Below, one piece after another: positions 17,128 through 26,378 of a stretch of DNA of 64,000 nucleotides (positions are counted from its first letter, which is position 1; every line of letters begins with the position of its first letter). The stretch is from NCBI GenBank assembly GCA_947495795.1, contig CANMAI010000009.1:186001-250000 (forward strand), given 5' to 3'. Source of the stretch: an uncultured Paracoccaceae bacterium. Lineage in GTDB: Bacteria; Pseudomonadota; Alphaproteobacteria; Rhodobacterales; Rhodobacteraceae. A model generated the notes under the pieces. It was not told the DNA's origin, made no database searches, and was given only the letters and a program-made list of their open reading frames with translations. The position numbers and the translations under genes are program-made.

Positions 17128-17547
17128 AGATTATGCCCCCACTGAACGCCCGCAAAAAGTCAGCGCCAGAACCGCGTATGGGTTTGGTACCGTTTTGGTA
17201 TGGGTTTGGTAATGCAAGAGGTCGACTTTTCGGAGAAACCGGCGGGGCTGACGACGACCTGATGCCGAAATCGCGAAAGGTAATCAGTTCGATTACCTTG
17301 GAGGTAATGGTTTTCATACGGTCGCAAATCCGATCGCCATTCTGACGTAGACAACTCCAGAACTTCGTTACACGGGGCAGGGGCAGATGCGGGACAAAGT
17401 TAGCATTCGCTGCGATTGCACCACCTAACGGTTCTCGATGATCGACCGCTCGTATCAAAGATTTTGTGCGAGCCCCATCAGGTCACTGTGTTGCCTTTCT
17501 TTGAGGCTTGATGCAACTTAGCCTGCAACTGAAAGGGTTGAAAAAAC
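17128..17547. other. Spacer with small repeats, no supported gene
   Basis: 420 bp between rnpB and the next gene. It holds a 13-nt exact direct repeat (17177-17189 and 17199-17211) and a 9-bp perfect hairpin (17277-17299, loop AGTTC) without a T run. No tRNA or convincing reading frame was found. Confidence 0.5.
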
Positions 17548-18057
17548 ATGATGTACTATGGTGTCTCATTGCCACTCTCGACGTGGTTTATGTTGATTGT
17601 TGGCGCGGTTCTAGCGCTCATATTGCCGTTTGCGGTAGTTGGTTCCATCACATCATTCTTGCCAGCACCAATTGATCTGGTCGCGAGCAACATACTTGCG
17701 GGAATAGGGTTCCCAGTGCTTCTTTGTTACTTACACTCTCGTAAAATGTTCGGGCGTGGCATCGGCTCCGTTTTCTTCAAGATTTATACTTGGTTCTACG
17801 TTTTGTTGGGACTGTTCTCGATAAGTTTTGGCTTTCTTGCCTACGATGAACCCCAATTTGTTGGGATCGCGGTTGGCCTTATCATGCTTGCTACCGGGCT
17901 TGGTATGATTTGGTGGTCGCGTAGAACAAATGCAGCGCTGCAGGACGCTATCAACCAAAACGCAGATCAACGCGCAGCAATAGAAAGAGAAGAGCAAATT
18001 CAAATTCAAGCAGAAGCGATAGCCCGTGCTGAATCATTGAAGAACAATTCGTCCTAG
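17548..18057 (+). CDS. Small four-helix membrane protein with charged C-terminal coil
   Basis: A 169-residue protein of unknown family. Four hydrophobic segments are visible (about 8-35, 43-63, 72-97 and 103-124), followed by a polar, Gln/Glu/Ala-rich helix (about 128-165) likely to be a cytosolic coiled coil. A ribosome-site-like AAAGGG precedes the ATG by about 10 nt. Base composition is clearly more AT-rich than in the neighbours, which together with the poor context suggests a horizontally acquired or fast-evolving gene. Confidence 0.7.
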   Translation: MMYYGVSLPLSTWFMLIVGAVLALILPFAVVGSITSFLPAPIDLVASNILAGIGFPVLLCYLHSRKMFGRGIGSVFFKIYTWFYVLLGLFSISFGFLAYDEPQFVGIAVGLIMLATGLGMIWWSRRTNAALQDAINQNADQRAAIEREEQIQIQAEAIARAESLKNNSS

Positions 18058-18283
18058 CTGAAAACTTAGTTGCCTTTTCTGCAAAGCTGGAATTCGCAGA
18101 GGGCGCAGCATCCGACAGTTTGGGCTCGAAGCAGACATCTGAAAGTTTCTGTCGGGCGCGTTCTCCGAGACAGGGGCTCAGATGGCCGCTCAGCGGGACA
18201 ATACCGACCTTTGCCGGGACAGCGCCAATGATCGCCTTAGCGGCGGGCCCTTAAAGGTTCCTGTCTGGCGGTGACACAAACGG

Positions 18284-19048
18284 TCAAACACGGACAGGAG
18301 GCCCGGCGTGGCTTGCAATGTGCGCCTTTAGCGTTTCGGCATAAAGCCCAGGCTCTTTGAGAGGCCAAAGATGATCCCGGCCCTGAAGAACAATTGGATG
18401 CACGTCTGGCAATCGCTCTGCGAGCCTGGCGGGTGCGGATCTGATCCCTTCCGGTTCGCCATCCCCTGCAATTGCCGTGATCGGCAAGGTCAAGGCGTCG
18501 AGACCGGCGGGCGGCTCAAAATCCACGACCTGGATGCCCGCTCTTCTGATCGTGCTCGACCTGATGACCTTGGCACCTTCGATAAAGCGTGTTTTGACCG
18601 CTTCGTCACCGAACACCGATGCAAAACGACGCAGAAGCGGCGGGGCCCGAAAGACGAGACCGTTGGCTACATATGCGAGCTTCAACAGCGTCCGATGGCT
18701 TGGCGAAGACATGTGAAAGCCGGACAGAAGGGCTGTCGTGAAGCGCTCTGGCCGCAAGGTGAGAAGAAACAGGCCGACATAAGCCCCGAGCGAATGGCCG
18801 GTGATATGGAGTGGCCTTTGTGCAGGTAGGGTATCCACCACCTCGGCCACCCGGGCGGCAGTATCGGCCAATGAACGCCACGGCGTCTCATGGCTTGCAC
18901 CATGGCCCGGAAGATCAGGAACAAGGGCCCCGTATTCAGCCAGATCCGCAGTGACCGTATCCCAGCTCCAACCTGCGATTCCAAGACCGTGCAGATAGAG
19001 GATGACTGGCGCCTCTTCGTCGAGGTCGCGAAGGCTGTGGGCGAGCAT
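18284..19048 (-). CDS. Alpha/beta-fold hydrolase
   Basis: A 254-residue serine hydrolase. The nucleophile elbow is GHSLG (S86), the oxyanion region is HGLG (residues 20-23), and the likely acid and base residues are the Asp in AIAGDGEPEG and the His in LQGRDHLWPL near residue 227. The PDLPGHG motif after strand 4 is typical of esterase or epoxide-hydrolase-like members. There is no signal peptide, so it is probably cytosolic. The substrate cannot be deduced, and it stands alone with about 230 bp of non-coding sequence downstream. Confidence 0.85.
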   Translation of the reverse strand: MLAHSLRDLDEEAPVILYLHGLGIAGWSWDTVTADLAEYGALVPDLPGHGASHETPWRSLADTAARVAEVVDTLPAQRPLHITGHSLGAYVGLFLLTLRPERFTTALLSGFHMSSPSHRTLLKLAYVANGLVFRAPPLLRRFASVFGDEAVKTRFIEGAKVIRSSTIRRAGIQVVDFEPPAGLDALTLPITAIAGDGEPEGIRSAPARLAERLPDVHPIVLQGRDHLWPLKEPGLYAETLKAHIASHAGPPVRV

Positions 19049-19513
19049 AAAAAGACCTTAAACAGTGCCGTTCGAAGCAGACGTAATTAGCGCATAGACT
19101 GTGTACAAGTGGCCTAAACACATGGCCGGGTTGCGGTGGTATGACCGCAGGGCCGCTCCCCCAGATTGCGGCCGGGGAGGGCGCGCTTTGCATTGTGGCT
19201 TCGGGCGACAGTTTCGTGGCGATTGCGTGAAGCTACTGCGGGGGCGCCAGATGAATAATTGGGTATCTTCGGCGTCCACCGGGGGCTGATTTCCCGGCCC
19301 GATCTGATCCGTTTTGGACAGGTGATCACGATCCTGCGCCAGGCGTGGGTGCATGGTTTGGCGGGCGCGGCGGGTGTTGCGGGTCTCCGCTCCCGCGAAC
19401 ACCTTGTTGTGATTGTCGCGTTCTTTCCTCCCTTCTGAATTTTCCGTACTACATCGACCCAATGGCCAGCAGCTTCATGCGAATTACCGCTTTGAGGGTT
19501 TGCAACCGGCTCT
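19049..19513. other. Spacer with no supported gene
   Basis: 465 bp between divergent genes. A 59-codon plus-strand frame (TTG 19259 to 19438) directly follows a stop codon and has no recognisable motif. A 134-codon minus-strand frame (19058-19462) is Arg/Pro-rich and looks like a composition artefact. Promoters for both flanking genes must lie here, but none stands out. Confidence 0.45.
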
Positions 19514-20296
19514 ATGGGGACGCTGATGATGATTTCAAAGAACAGACTGTTGTGCACTTTTTGGGGATCGCTTCTTTGTGGAGCGGCGATGGCCACGAGT
19601 GTGGTGGCCGAGGAGAAGATCCGGCAGCTTTCCACCCATATGGGGGAGATGTATGCCGAGATCGAGGCGCCTTCGGAGCCGGGGCAGCCGAAGGATTCCC
19701 TTCGGTTTGAGCCGTGGCAGATGATTGATGAGATGTTCGTGCGCGATGATCTGGTATTTCTGATGCGGCACGGGCCCACCGACTGGAGCAAGCTGGATAT
19801 CAAGGATGTGGCGCCAACCGATTGCGCCAACCAGCGGGTGATGAGCCCGCAGGGCAAGAGGGATGTGGAAAACCTCGGGATCCTGATGGCTTCCAACGAC
19901 CTGAAACCCGCGCGGATCGTGGTGAGTGAGTGGTGCCGGAACCAGCAGACTGTGGAGTATCTCAAAAAGGGCTTTGGGGCCGTGGATGCGGCGTATGCAG
20001 ATGGTTTGGAAGTGGAGACGGAACCGGCATTGAACCTGCTGCTTTCACTACAGGGTGCACCGAATGTTTCGGGCATGCGCGATCTTGTGCAGAACTGGGA
20101 GGGCAGTGGCGGCAACGGGCCGTTGCTGATGATCAGCCACTACACCAATATAGACGAGCTGACCGACTTTCGCGTCTATGAGGGCGAGATCCTTGTGGTG
20201 GACCCCAAGCGGGAGGGCCGCGTGCTGGGCTATCTGAGGCTGAGAAGTGCTTCGCCGGATGTGGGGCATTTTGATACGGACTATCTGGAGCAATAG
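19514..20296 (+). CDS. Secreted histidine-phosphatase-superfamily protein
   Basis: A 260-residue protein with an N-terminal signal peptide (hydrophobic stretch about 11-32, cleavage near VVA-EE). The histidine phosphatase core is present: R85-H86-G87 (FLMRHGPTDW), R142 in the SEWCRNQQT element, and H209 in LLMISHYTN. The fold transfers phosphate through H86. In periplasmic members the substrate varies and here is unknown. The start could also be ATG 19526 or 19529, since the ribosome site is not decisive. Confidence 0.8.
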   Translation: MGTLMMISKNRLLCTFWGSLLCGAAMATSVVAEEKIRQLSTHMGEMYAEIEAPSEPGQPKDSLRFEPWQMIDEMFVRDDLVFLMRHGPTDWSKLDIKDVAPTDCANQRVMSPQGKRDVENLGILMASNDLKPARIVVSEWCRNQQTVEYLKKGFGAVDAAYADGLEVETEPALNLLLSLQGAPNVSGMRDLVQNWEGSGGNGPLLMISHYTNIDELTDFRVYEGEILVVDPKREGRVLGYLRLRSASPDVGHFDTDYLEQ

Positions 20297-20319
20297 GGCG
20301 CGCTATTCGGCTGGTCTTT

Positions 20320-20348
20320 GAAGCATCCGCGCTGAAGGCGGGTGCTTC
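20320..20348 (+). terminator. Hairpin after the histidine-phosphatase gene
   Basis: An 11-bp stem (20320-20330 with 20338-20348, one G-T pair) with a 7-nt loop, 23 nt past the stop codon. A TCTCTTTT tract follows only after about 12 nt, so termination strength is uncertain. Confidence 0.5.
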
Positions 20349-20787
20349 GGATTATAACCGTCTCTTTTGAAGGCCACGGATTGCCACTGTAACGGGCCGG
20401 GCTATCCGCCGCGTGTGCAAAAACTCGGTTCTCTATTCCTCGCCCGGAGTGGATGGCGTCCAAATTGTCTAATGGCGGGGGGCGTCTGGACGAGATGGAA
20501 AACGTGTTCCCCGGAAGCCGCTTGAGTACCGCCCAATGAGTGCCAGCGTGCCTTGTGTGCGTGCAGGCAACACCTGTGGAACGCCACGCATCTTTGACGC
20601 GATGCGACGGATTTGCCGAACCCTATCAACGCGCTGCATCCTGCAATATCAACCCAAACCTCAAGCAATTCGGACCCAGACTGGACCTTCATCTCGACAT
20701 CGGTCAATGACTGCTTGGCGGACAAAGTTGCCTTTGAACTTTTTTCAGTGAATGGTCGCTTCCGACATAACTACCATCAAAACAGTC
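20349..20787. other. Spacer with no supported gene
   Basis: About 440 bp between convergent genes. The open frames here (for example 20402-20725 on the minus strand) lack motifs, start sites and consistent composition. I see nothing supportable. Confidence 0.45.
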
Positions 20788-21159
20788 TTATTGGTGCGCT
20801 TCATACTCCGAAGGTTCAGGCCATTCGCCTTTCACGCCCACCCACTTAATGCTGCAATAGTCCGTCCAGTCTTGCTGTTTCTTATCAATCAGTAGTCTTG
20901 AATGGATTCTATATAATCCCGATCTACATTGAACTTTGACGCTCAATTCGCCTGCTCCATCTAAAATCGTGTCTTTGAATATGCTTGTGTAAAAGAATAG
21001 AGCTTGCTTAACCTTAAAGCGGTCCCTTACTCGTTCTCCGTTCACTGTCAGACGTTCTTGACTATAGAAATCGAAGTTAGCTCCATTTTCCCAGACGATT
21101 TGATAGTTCCCTCGTTCGTATTCCCACCGCTGAATATAGAGTGTTATGGTCTCTGCCAT
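20788..21159 (-). CDS. Hypothetical small soluble protein
   Basis: A 123-residue protein rich in aromatic residues (YIQRWEYERGNYQIVWENG near the start, WVGVKGEWPEPSEYEAHQ at the end) with alternating beta-strand-like character. There is no signal peptide or membrane segment. I do not recognise a family. The coding sequence is clearly AT-richer than the chromosome around it, like the two genes that follow on the same strand. Amino-acid composition looks natural, which supports a real gene. Confidence 0.55.
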   Translation of the reverse strand: MAETITLYIQRWEYERGNYQIVWENGANFDFYSQERLTVNGERVRDRFKVKQALFFYTSIFKDTILDGAGELSVKVQCRSGLYRIHSRLLIDKKQQDWTDYCSIKWVGVKGEWPEPSEYEAHQ

Positions 21160-21250
21160 GATGCGGATTGCCTCAACCGTTGCCTGATACGGGATTTTTC
21201 GCTTCGTGTTCAGGATTTCTGCAGGATTGCCTTACGGTCCTGACCCCAGA

Positions 21251-21757
21251 TCACTCACATGAGTCGCCGGTGACGATGCTGGAAACGGATTGGCTCTTGT
21301 CCAAAGTCTGAAACCTCATTTCCAGTGTTACGCCTTGTCGCAGCGTATCCAAAATTAAGGGGTCGCCACAAAAAATCTGTGGTGCACCCTCCTGCACAGG
21401 GGCAACTGACATTTTGAATTGGTCCTGAGCCGGATGCGTGAATACAGCGTGGAGTATAACGCGTGTCTCCTCGACAGAGACTTCGTCGAACCGCACCAGC
21501 TCATTCACTTGGATGGGCAACTCACCAAAGTATCCCTCAAGCTGGGTGCCAAGCAAAGCTGCCTTTTCTTCAGGCGTATTTGGTTGTGCAGTAGCTTTCT
21601 GTGCAATTACAGCCAAAATCAATACGAGACCGATGAGGATGCAGATTTTTCGTCCCACAATACGTGCAGGCCCTATTTTTAGGCCCATCCCAACCAAAAT
21701 GAGGTAAACCGCTGGCAGGAAGCTTCCTACCAGCCTGCCATAGTCACTCGCAGTCAT
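21251..21757 (-). CDS. Hypothetical membrane-anchored protein
   Basis: A 168-residue protein with two hydrophobic segments near the N-terminus (about 8-26 and 37-54, the second ending in ATAQP like a signal peptide). A soluble domain with FTHPAQDQF, CGDPLILDTLRQGVTLEMRFQT and a terminal CE follows. The repeated 'Cys ... Cys near the end' layout hints at a periplasmic disulfide. ATG 21757 is preferred over 21787, which would overlap the upstream gene. The family is not recognised. It probably forms an operon with the secreted protein upstream (23-nt gap). Confidence 0.6.
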   Translation of the reverse strand: MTASDYGRLVGSFLPAVYLILVGMGLKIGPARIVGRKICILIGLVLILAVIAQKATAQPNTPEEKAALLGTQLEGYFGELPIQVNELVRFDEVSVEETRVILHAVFTHPAQDQFKMSVAPVQEGAPQIFCGDPLILDTLRQGVTLEMRFQTLDKSQSVSSIVTGDSCE

Positions 21758-21780
21758 GGTTCCATTCCCTTTCCAATTTC

Positions 21781-22476
21781 CTACCAACGCCCTGACACAA
21801 CTGCATCTTTAATTGTCGTTGGGTGACCGTCACGGAAATTGATAGCTCTGAAGAACGTTTCTTCCTCACCACGCACCTCAGCACTGACATGTATGAACAC
21901 CTCCCAATGCTCCTTGTTTTGATTTCGACGACACCCGTTCGCATAGTCGCTTTCGGTCCCTTGTTCTGGTGGGTCGCAAACTTCATATTCAATGATCGCA
22001 CGCGGATTTGCTATAAATGTTGGGTTGAACGCCTCAACGATTTGCATGGATCTTTCTAAGTAGGTTTCAGGAAGCTCCACATCTCTGGGATCAGGCAGCG
22101 TTGCCCAGAACGCTGCATTCTCTTCATCTTCATCAAACTCTTTTTCCAGATCAAATTCACGATCTTGGCGCACAGTTGCCTCGTATGTCTTGTCTTCATC
22201 TCTAAACAAGAACGTCCATTGGTTTCCACGAGCCGAAAACTGCGTTTTGATCCGTTCAATTTTTACGGTGTCCGCGTTTGGAACGCGATCTTCTGACAGC
22301 GCAAAATGCAGAGCTTGCTCTGTGGTGATCAATTCGCCAGAAATATCAATTTGGCCCGCAGCCTGTCCATCATCTTCAGATGATGATGCTGCCTCTTGAG
22401 ACAAAGCTGCGGTGGTGGTTGAGAGGGAAAGGCTTGCTATCAAAGCTAAGTGTCGAGTTGCAGGAAACATGGGCAT
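21781..22476 (-). CDS. Hypothetical secreted acidic protein
   Basis: A 231-residue protein with a signal peptide (residues 1-26, cleavage near ALSQEA) and a very acidic mature part (EEASSSEDDG-type and EFDEDEEN stretches). Two cysteines (EYEVCDPPE and ANGCRRNQ) could form a disulfide. An AAAGGA ribosome site 8 nt before ATG 22476 decides the start. I do not recognise a family. AT-rich composition matches the two genes downstream, so the three may have arrived together. Confidence 0.6.
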   Translation of the reverse strand: MPMFPATRHLALIASLSLSTTTAALSQEAASSSEDDGQAAGQIDISGELITTEQALHFALSEDRVPNADTVKIERIKTQFSARGNQWTFLFRDEDKTYEATVRQDREFDLEKEFDEDEENAAFWATLPDPRDVELPETYLERSMQIVEAFNPTFIANPRAIIEYEVCDPPEQGTESDYANGCRRNQNKEHWEVFIHVSAEVRGEEETFFRAINFRDGHPTTIKDAVVSGRW

Positions 22477-22901
22477 AATTGAGTTCCTTTGCCTGTCTAA
22501 AATTGAGATCATGCAGCTTCAAAAGTGTCTATGAGATCAACAGTATGAGTGCAACATAAGGTCTTTCCTTCATCGCAGCATAGCGGACGTTCCGACCCCC
22601 CGCAGCATCGGTCGAAGCGGGCTCAAACCGGGCATCCATTGCGTTTTGTCCGAACGTCCGGTCTTGGATGTTTGGGTCAGTTGTTGACACAAAGGTCAAA
22701 GTCATGTGGTGCCTGACTACACCATTTATGCCGGGCGCAGGAACGACACCGGGAGCCTCTGTGTTGCTCCAGAAGAAGAGGCTTTCCGGATTTTCTGCGT
22801 GTTCAGGGGCGGCCCTTATTGCGTTTCGCTTTGGGCACGCATCCACCCATCGCTGCCTGAACACACGGATTTCAAGGCGTGTGAACGGTAGGCGAAACGC
22901 T
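22477..22901. other. Spacer with no supported gene
   Basis: 425 bp between the end of the histidine kinase gene and the start of the acidic secreted protein gene, both on the minus strand. Open frames here are shadows of the kinase gene or composition artefacts. The promoter of the downstream three-gene group should be here, but no clear -35/-10 pair was seen. Confidence 0.4.
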
Positions 22902-24713
22902 TTAGTGGAGGGTTTGCTCCTGGGGCACTCTTGCTCTCTGGCAGCAGGCGTAGATGGCCTTGGCAAGATCGGCACTGTCGAAAGGTTTGGGGAGCAGTTC
23001 GATATCCGTGCCGAGTGTTGCGGCGCGGGTGGTTTCGAGATTGGTGTAGCCCGACATGAGGAGGACGCCGATCTCCGGCCGTGTGGCGGCAAGTTCCTTG
23101 GCGAACTCCACGCCCGAGGTGCCGCCGGGCAGCACGATATCGGAGAGGATGATATCGGGCGCGTCTACCGTATCGAGAAGCTTGCGCGCCTCGGCCACGC
23201 TTTCCACATCCTGAACGCGGTAATCGAAGCTTGAGAGCAGACGCTTGACGGTGACGCGGACATCCTTGTTGTCCTCGACGATCAGGATCCGCTCTCCGCT
23301 GCCACCAAGCACTTTTTCGATGGCGGGCTTGGTGACGGTTTTGGCGGCTTCCATTGAGCGGGGGATGCGGATCTCTATTCGCGTGCCTTCGCCCGGAGTG
23401 CTTTCGATGATCATCTCGCCGCCGGACTGCTCCACAAAGCCGTGGACCATGGAGAGGCCGAGGCCGCTGCCATAGCCGAACTCCTTGGTTGTGAAGAAGG
23501 GCTCGGTTGCGCGGGCCTTTACCTCCGGGCTCATGCCGGTGCCGGTATCGCAGACCGTGATACGCACATAATCCCGCGCTTTGGTGGGCGTTCCCTCCCG
23601 CGGGAGGTTGGCCACGCAGATGCGCAGCTTTCCGCCCCGGGGCATTGCATCGCGGGCGTTGTTGGCGAGGTTGAGAATTGCGTTGGCCAGAAGGTTCGGG
23701 TCCGCGAAGACGGGCCAGAGATCCGGTGGCAGCTCGGTTTCAATTCTCACATCATCGCGCAGGGTGCGGCGGAGAAGTTCGACCATATCCTTGATCAGGT
23801 GATCAAGATCCACGGCTTGCGGCTTCAGCGTCTGGCGGCGGGCGAAGGCGAGGAGGCGGCGGGTAAGTTCCGCCCCGCTTTTGGTGGAGCGCAAGATCGG
23901 ATCCGTGAGGTGGTGGTCTGTTCCCGGCTCCAGCGCCAGAAGCTCCGCATGGCCCTGGATGGTGGCCAGAAGATTGTTGAAATCATGCGCGATACCGCCG
24001 GTAAGCTGGCCGATCGCCTCCATCTTCTGAGCCTGGAGGAGACGCTTTTCCGCGTTCTTGCGCTCTGCAATGGCTTCGGCACGGGCTTCGGCCAGAAGAT
24101 TTTCTATCTCGCGGTTTTTCTCGTCGAGGGCGCGGCGGTTCTTGAATTCGGAGACGAATATCCGTTCGTGGCGCAGCACGCTGCTGGCGATGACGAAGTA
24201 AAAGACAACAGAGCAGATCGCGAAGCCGATGATGGAGGAATTGGCCGTTAGCGCAAAGCCTGCCATGCTGCCTATCGCAACGATGCCACTGAAGGTGAGG
24301 GCAGCGACAGGCATAGGATAGAGTGTGATGGCGCCGGCTGAAACGGTGCCGGCGGCGAGGGCGATGATAAAGGCCTGCGAGACGCCTGTGGTGACGGGCA
24401 GGATCACCGCGCCGGGGAAGGCCCAGACCAGGCCAAGAGCGGCTGCGCGGATGTTGGTGCGGCGGTAGGAACGCCGGGTGAGACGCTTGGGAAAGGGCTT
24501 GCCGCGATAGGTGGAGAAGCGCCAGAGCGAGTAGGCGGAGAAGCTGATGACGACCGCGGCCCAGAGCACGGCCTGCGGTAGAAGCTGGCTGTCGAGGTAG
24601 AAGACGAGCAGGGCGGCGAAGCTGTTGACGATATTGGCCGTCATCATCGGCGGCGTGAGGGATGTAATCGCGTAGGCGCGTTGGGCGATTATCTCCTCAT
24701 CATCTACCATCAC
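22902..24713 (-). CDS. Hybrid sensor histidine kinase with receiver domain
   Basis: A 603-residue membrane kinase. About six hydrophobic segments cover residues 27-180, with no large periplasmic sensor loop. A coiled linker (185-228) leads to a HisKA domain with H243 (GGIAHDFNNLLA) and a HATPase domain with the N-box at 348-352 and G-boxes DTGTGM (389-394) and GYGSGLGL (413-420). The C-terminal receiver domain has phosphoacceptor D525 (ILSDIVLPGG), the acidic pair at E480-D481, and the switch Lys in LPKPF. The HDFNNLL H-box is that of a family common in alphaproteobacteria. It lies 106 nt downstream of the murA-like gene. The signal and output partner are not evident, and no separate regulator gene is adjacent. 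Confidence 0.92.
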   Translation of the reverse strand: MMVDDEEIIAQRAYAITSLTPPMMTANIVNSFAALLVFYLDSQLLPQAVLWAAVVISFSAYSLWRFSTYRGKPFPKRLTRRSYRRTNIRAAALGLVWAFPGAVILPVTTGVSQAFIIALAAGTVSAGAITLYPMPVAALTFSGIVAIGSMAGFALTANSSIIGFAICSVVFYFVIASSVLRHERIFVSEFKNRRALDEKNREIENLLAEARAEAIAERKNAEKRLLQAQKMEAIGQLTGGIAHDFNNLLATIQGHAELLALEPGTDHHLTDPILRSTKSGAELTRRLLAFARRQTLKPQAVDLDHLIKDMVELLRRTLRDDVRIETELPPDLWPVFADPNLLANAILNLANNARDAMPRGGKLRICVANLPREGTPTKARDYVRITVCDTGTGMSPEVKARATEPFFTTKEFGYGSGLGLSMVHGFVEQSGGEMIIESTPGEGTRIEIRIPRSMEAAKTVTKPAIEKVLGGSGERILIVEDNKDVRVTVKRLLSSFDYRVQDVESVAEARKLLDTVDAPDIILSDIVLPGGTSGVEFAKELAATRPEIGVLLMSGYTNLETTRAATLGTDIELLPKPFDSADLAKAIYACCQRARVPQEQTLH

Positions 24714-24819
24714 ACTCTCCGGACGGGGCTGTGCAACCTGTGCCAGAACCCGGATACGACTCGCTAACCCCCCCGAGGGTTAGAAATACAGAGAAACGGC
24801 GGCTTCGTCCATCCGGGGC

Positions 24820-26112
24820 TTAGGGCTCCTCCCAATGGGCGTCGGCGCCGAGCGCCTTGAGGTTCTCGATGAAATTGGGGTGGGCGCGACGGATGGGTTC
24901 GGCCTTGAGGATGCGCGAGGTGCCCTCGATCTGGATCGCGGCGATCAGAAGGCCGACGACGACGCGGATGATGTAGGGCGCCTCCACCTCTGCCGGTTTC
25001 AGCTTGGAGTTGCCGAAGACCAGCAGGCGGTGGGGATCGGAGAGGTGGGCGCGGACGCCGAGTTTGGCCAGTTCGCCCGACCAGCCGAGCGCGCCTTCGT
25101 AGACCTTGTTCCAGAAGAGAACATCCCCGTGGCAGCCGACGGAGACGCCGATGGCCTGCGGCAGCAGATCGGCGGGGAAGTAGGGCCAGGGGGCGGCTTC
25201 GATCTTTGCCGTCATCTGGGCGGTGAGGGGGGGCGTTACCTCGCGCGTCCAATCTGTGACGGTGATTTTGCCGGGTTCTTCGTGGAATTTGAGACCGAGC
25301 TTGGCGAACTGGTCGAGGATGAGGGGCATCTCGTTGAGGATGTCCGTTTCCACCGTGACCTGACCGCCGGTGACCCCGCCGAGGGCGAGGAAGGTCGCAA
25401 CCTCGTGGTGATCATCCGGCACGCGGATTTCGGCGCTGCCGAGTTTATCGGTGCCGGTGACGGTGAGGCGGGAGGTGCCGATGCCCTCGATCCCTGCGCC
25501 CATTTGGGCGAGCATGTGGCATAGGGATTGAACATGCGGTTCGGAGGCCGCGTTGGTCAGGACGGAGGTGCCGTCGGCCACGCTGGCGATCATCAGAAAG
25601 GTCTCGGTCGCGGTGACGGAGGCGTATTCGGCCCAGATGGATTGTGGTGCAGGCCGTGATTTGAGCACCATGTCGATGCCCTGCGCGGGCAGGGTTTCGC
25701 AGCCGAAGGTCTGGAGGAAGTTGATATGCGGGTCGATCTCGCGGATGCCGAGTGCGCAGCCCTTGGCGTCGATATCGAATTTCAGGCGGCCGTGGCGGAT
25801 AAGGACGGGGGCCAGCAGCAGAATGGCGGAGCGAATGCCGAGGGGCAGGTTCTCGATCGCCTTTGCGTCGATCTGTCCCTTGTGGTGCAGGGTGAGGGTG
25901 GCGTCTTGCGTGTCATACGTGACGTCTGATCCGAGGGAGCGGAAGTAATCCACCAGTTTGCCGACATCGGTGATGTCGGGGACGTTGGTGATGCGGACGG
26001 GCGCATCGGTGAGCAGTGAGGCGCAGATCATCGGCAGGACGGCGTTCTTGTTGCCGTTGGGGCGGATCGTGCCCGAAAGCGGGCGCCCGCCATTGACGAT
26101 GAAATTGGCCAT
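24820..26112 (-). CDS. murA: UDP-N-acetylglucosamine 1-carboxyvinyltransferase (MurA) homologue, divergent
   Basis: A 430-residue EPSP-synthase-fold enzyme that would add enolpyruvate to UDP-GlcNAc, the first committed step of peptidoglycan synthesis. By hand alignment to E. coli MurA these residues are kept: K22-N23, R94 (E. coli R91), catalytic C119 (C115), R124 (R120), the general base D315 (D305), R383 (R371) and R409 (R397). However, the position matching D369 is Ile381, and several loops differ (NGNKNAVLP, PWPYFPADL). It is therefore a distant MurA or a paralogue. Start ATG 26112 removes an Arg-rich upstream extension without similarity. Confidence 0.8.
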   Translation of the reverse strand: MANFIVNGGRPLSGTIRPNGNKNAVLPMICASLLTDAPVRITNVPDITDVGKLVDYFRSLGSDVTYDTQDATLTLHHKGQIDAKAIENLPLGIRSAILLLAPVLIRHGRLKFDIDAKGCALGIREIDPHINFLQTFGCETLPAQGIDMVLKSRPAPQSIWAEYASVTATETFLMIASVADGTSVLTNAASEPHVQSLCHMLAQMGAGIEGIGTSRLTVTGTDKLGSAEIRVPDDHHEVATFLALGGVTGGQVTVETDILNEMPLILDQFAKLGLKFHEEPGKITVTDWTREVTPPLTAQMTAKIEAAPWPYFPADLLPQAIGVSVGCHGDVLFWNKVYEGALGWSGELAKLGVRAHLSDPHRLLVFGNSKLKPAEVEAPYIIRVVVGLLIAAIQIEGTSRILKAEPIRRAHPNFIENLKALGADAHWEEP

Positions 26113-26378
26113 GCTCCGCCTCCGTCTCGCTGCGGCCTCCCCTGCCTTGCGATGGGAGGCGCGCTTGCCTGTTTTTGGTGCGGTCTGGCAGGGTCCCGCC
26201 GCGCACATTCTGCTCAACCCTCTCTATTTCACGGTTCGCCGGGTAAGTGCAATCCACAGCGGGATTTCGCCAGGGGTGGCGACGGTGAAGAGAGGATTTC
26301 GGGCTTTCGGTGTTCCTTGGGCTGGTGTGATTCTGCTTTGGTTCGGGCGCCGGTTCGCCGAACAGTATGGGGGTGGCC

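Noticed and set aside
17277-17299. Hairpin with a GTTCGAT-like loop suggesting a tRNA arm
   Set aside because: No acceptor stem, anticodon arm or CCA end could be fitted around it, so it is only a local inverted repeat.
19058-19462. 134-codon minus-strand frame before the histidine-phosphatase gene
   Set aside because: Arg/Pro/His-rich without motifs, start site or neighbours. It looks like a composition artefact.
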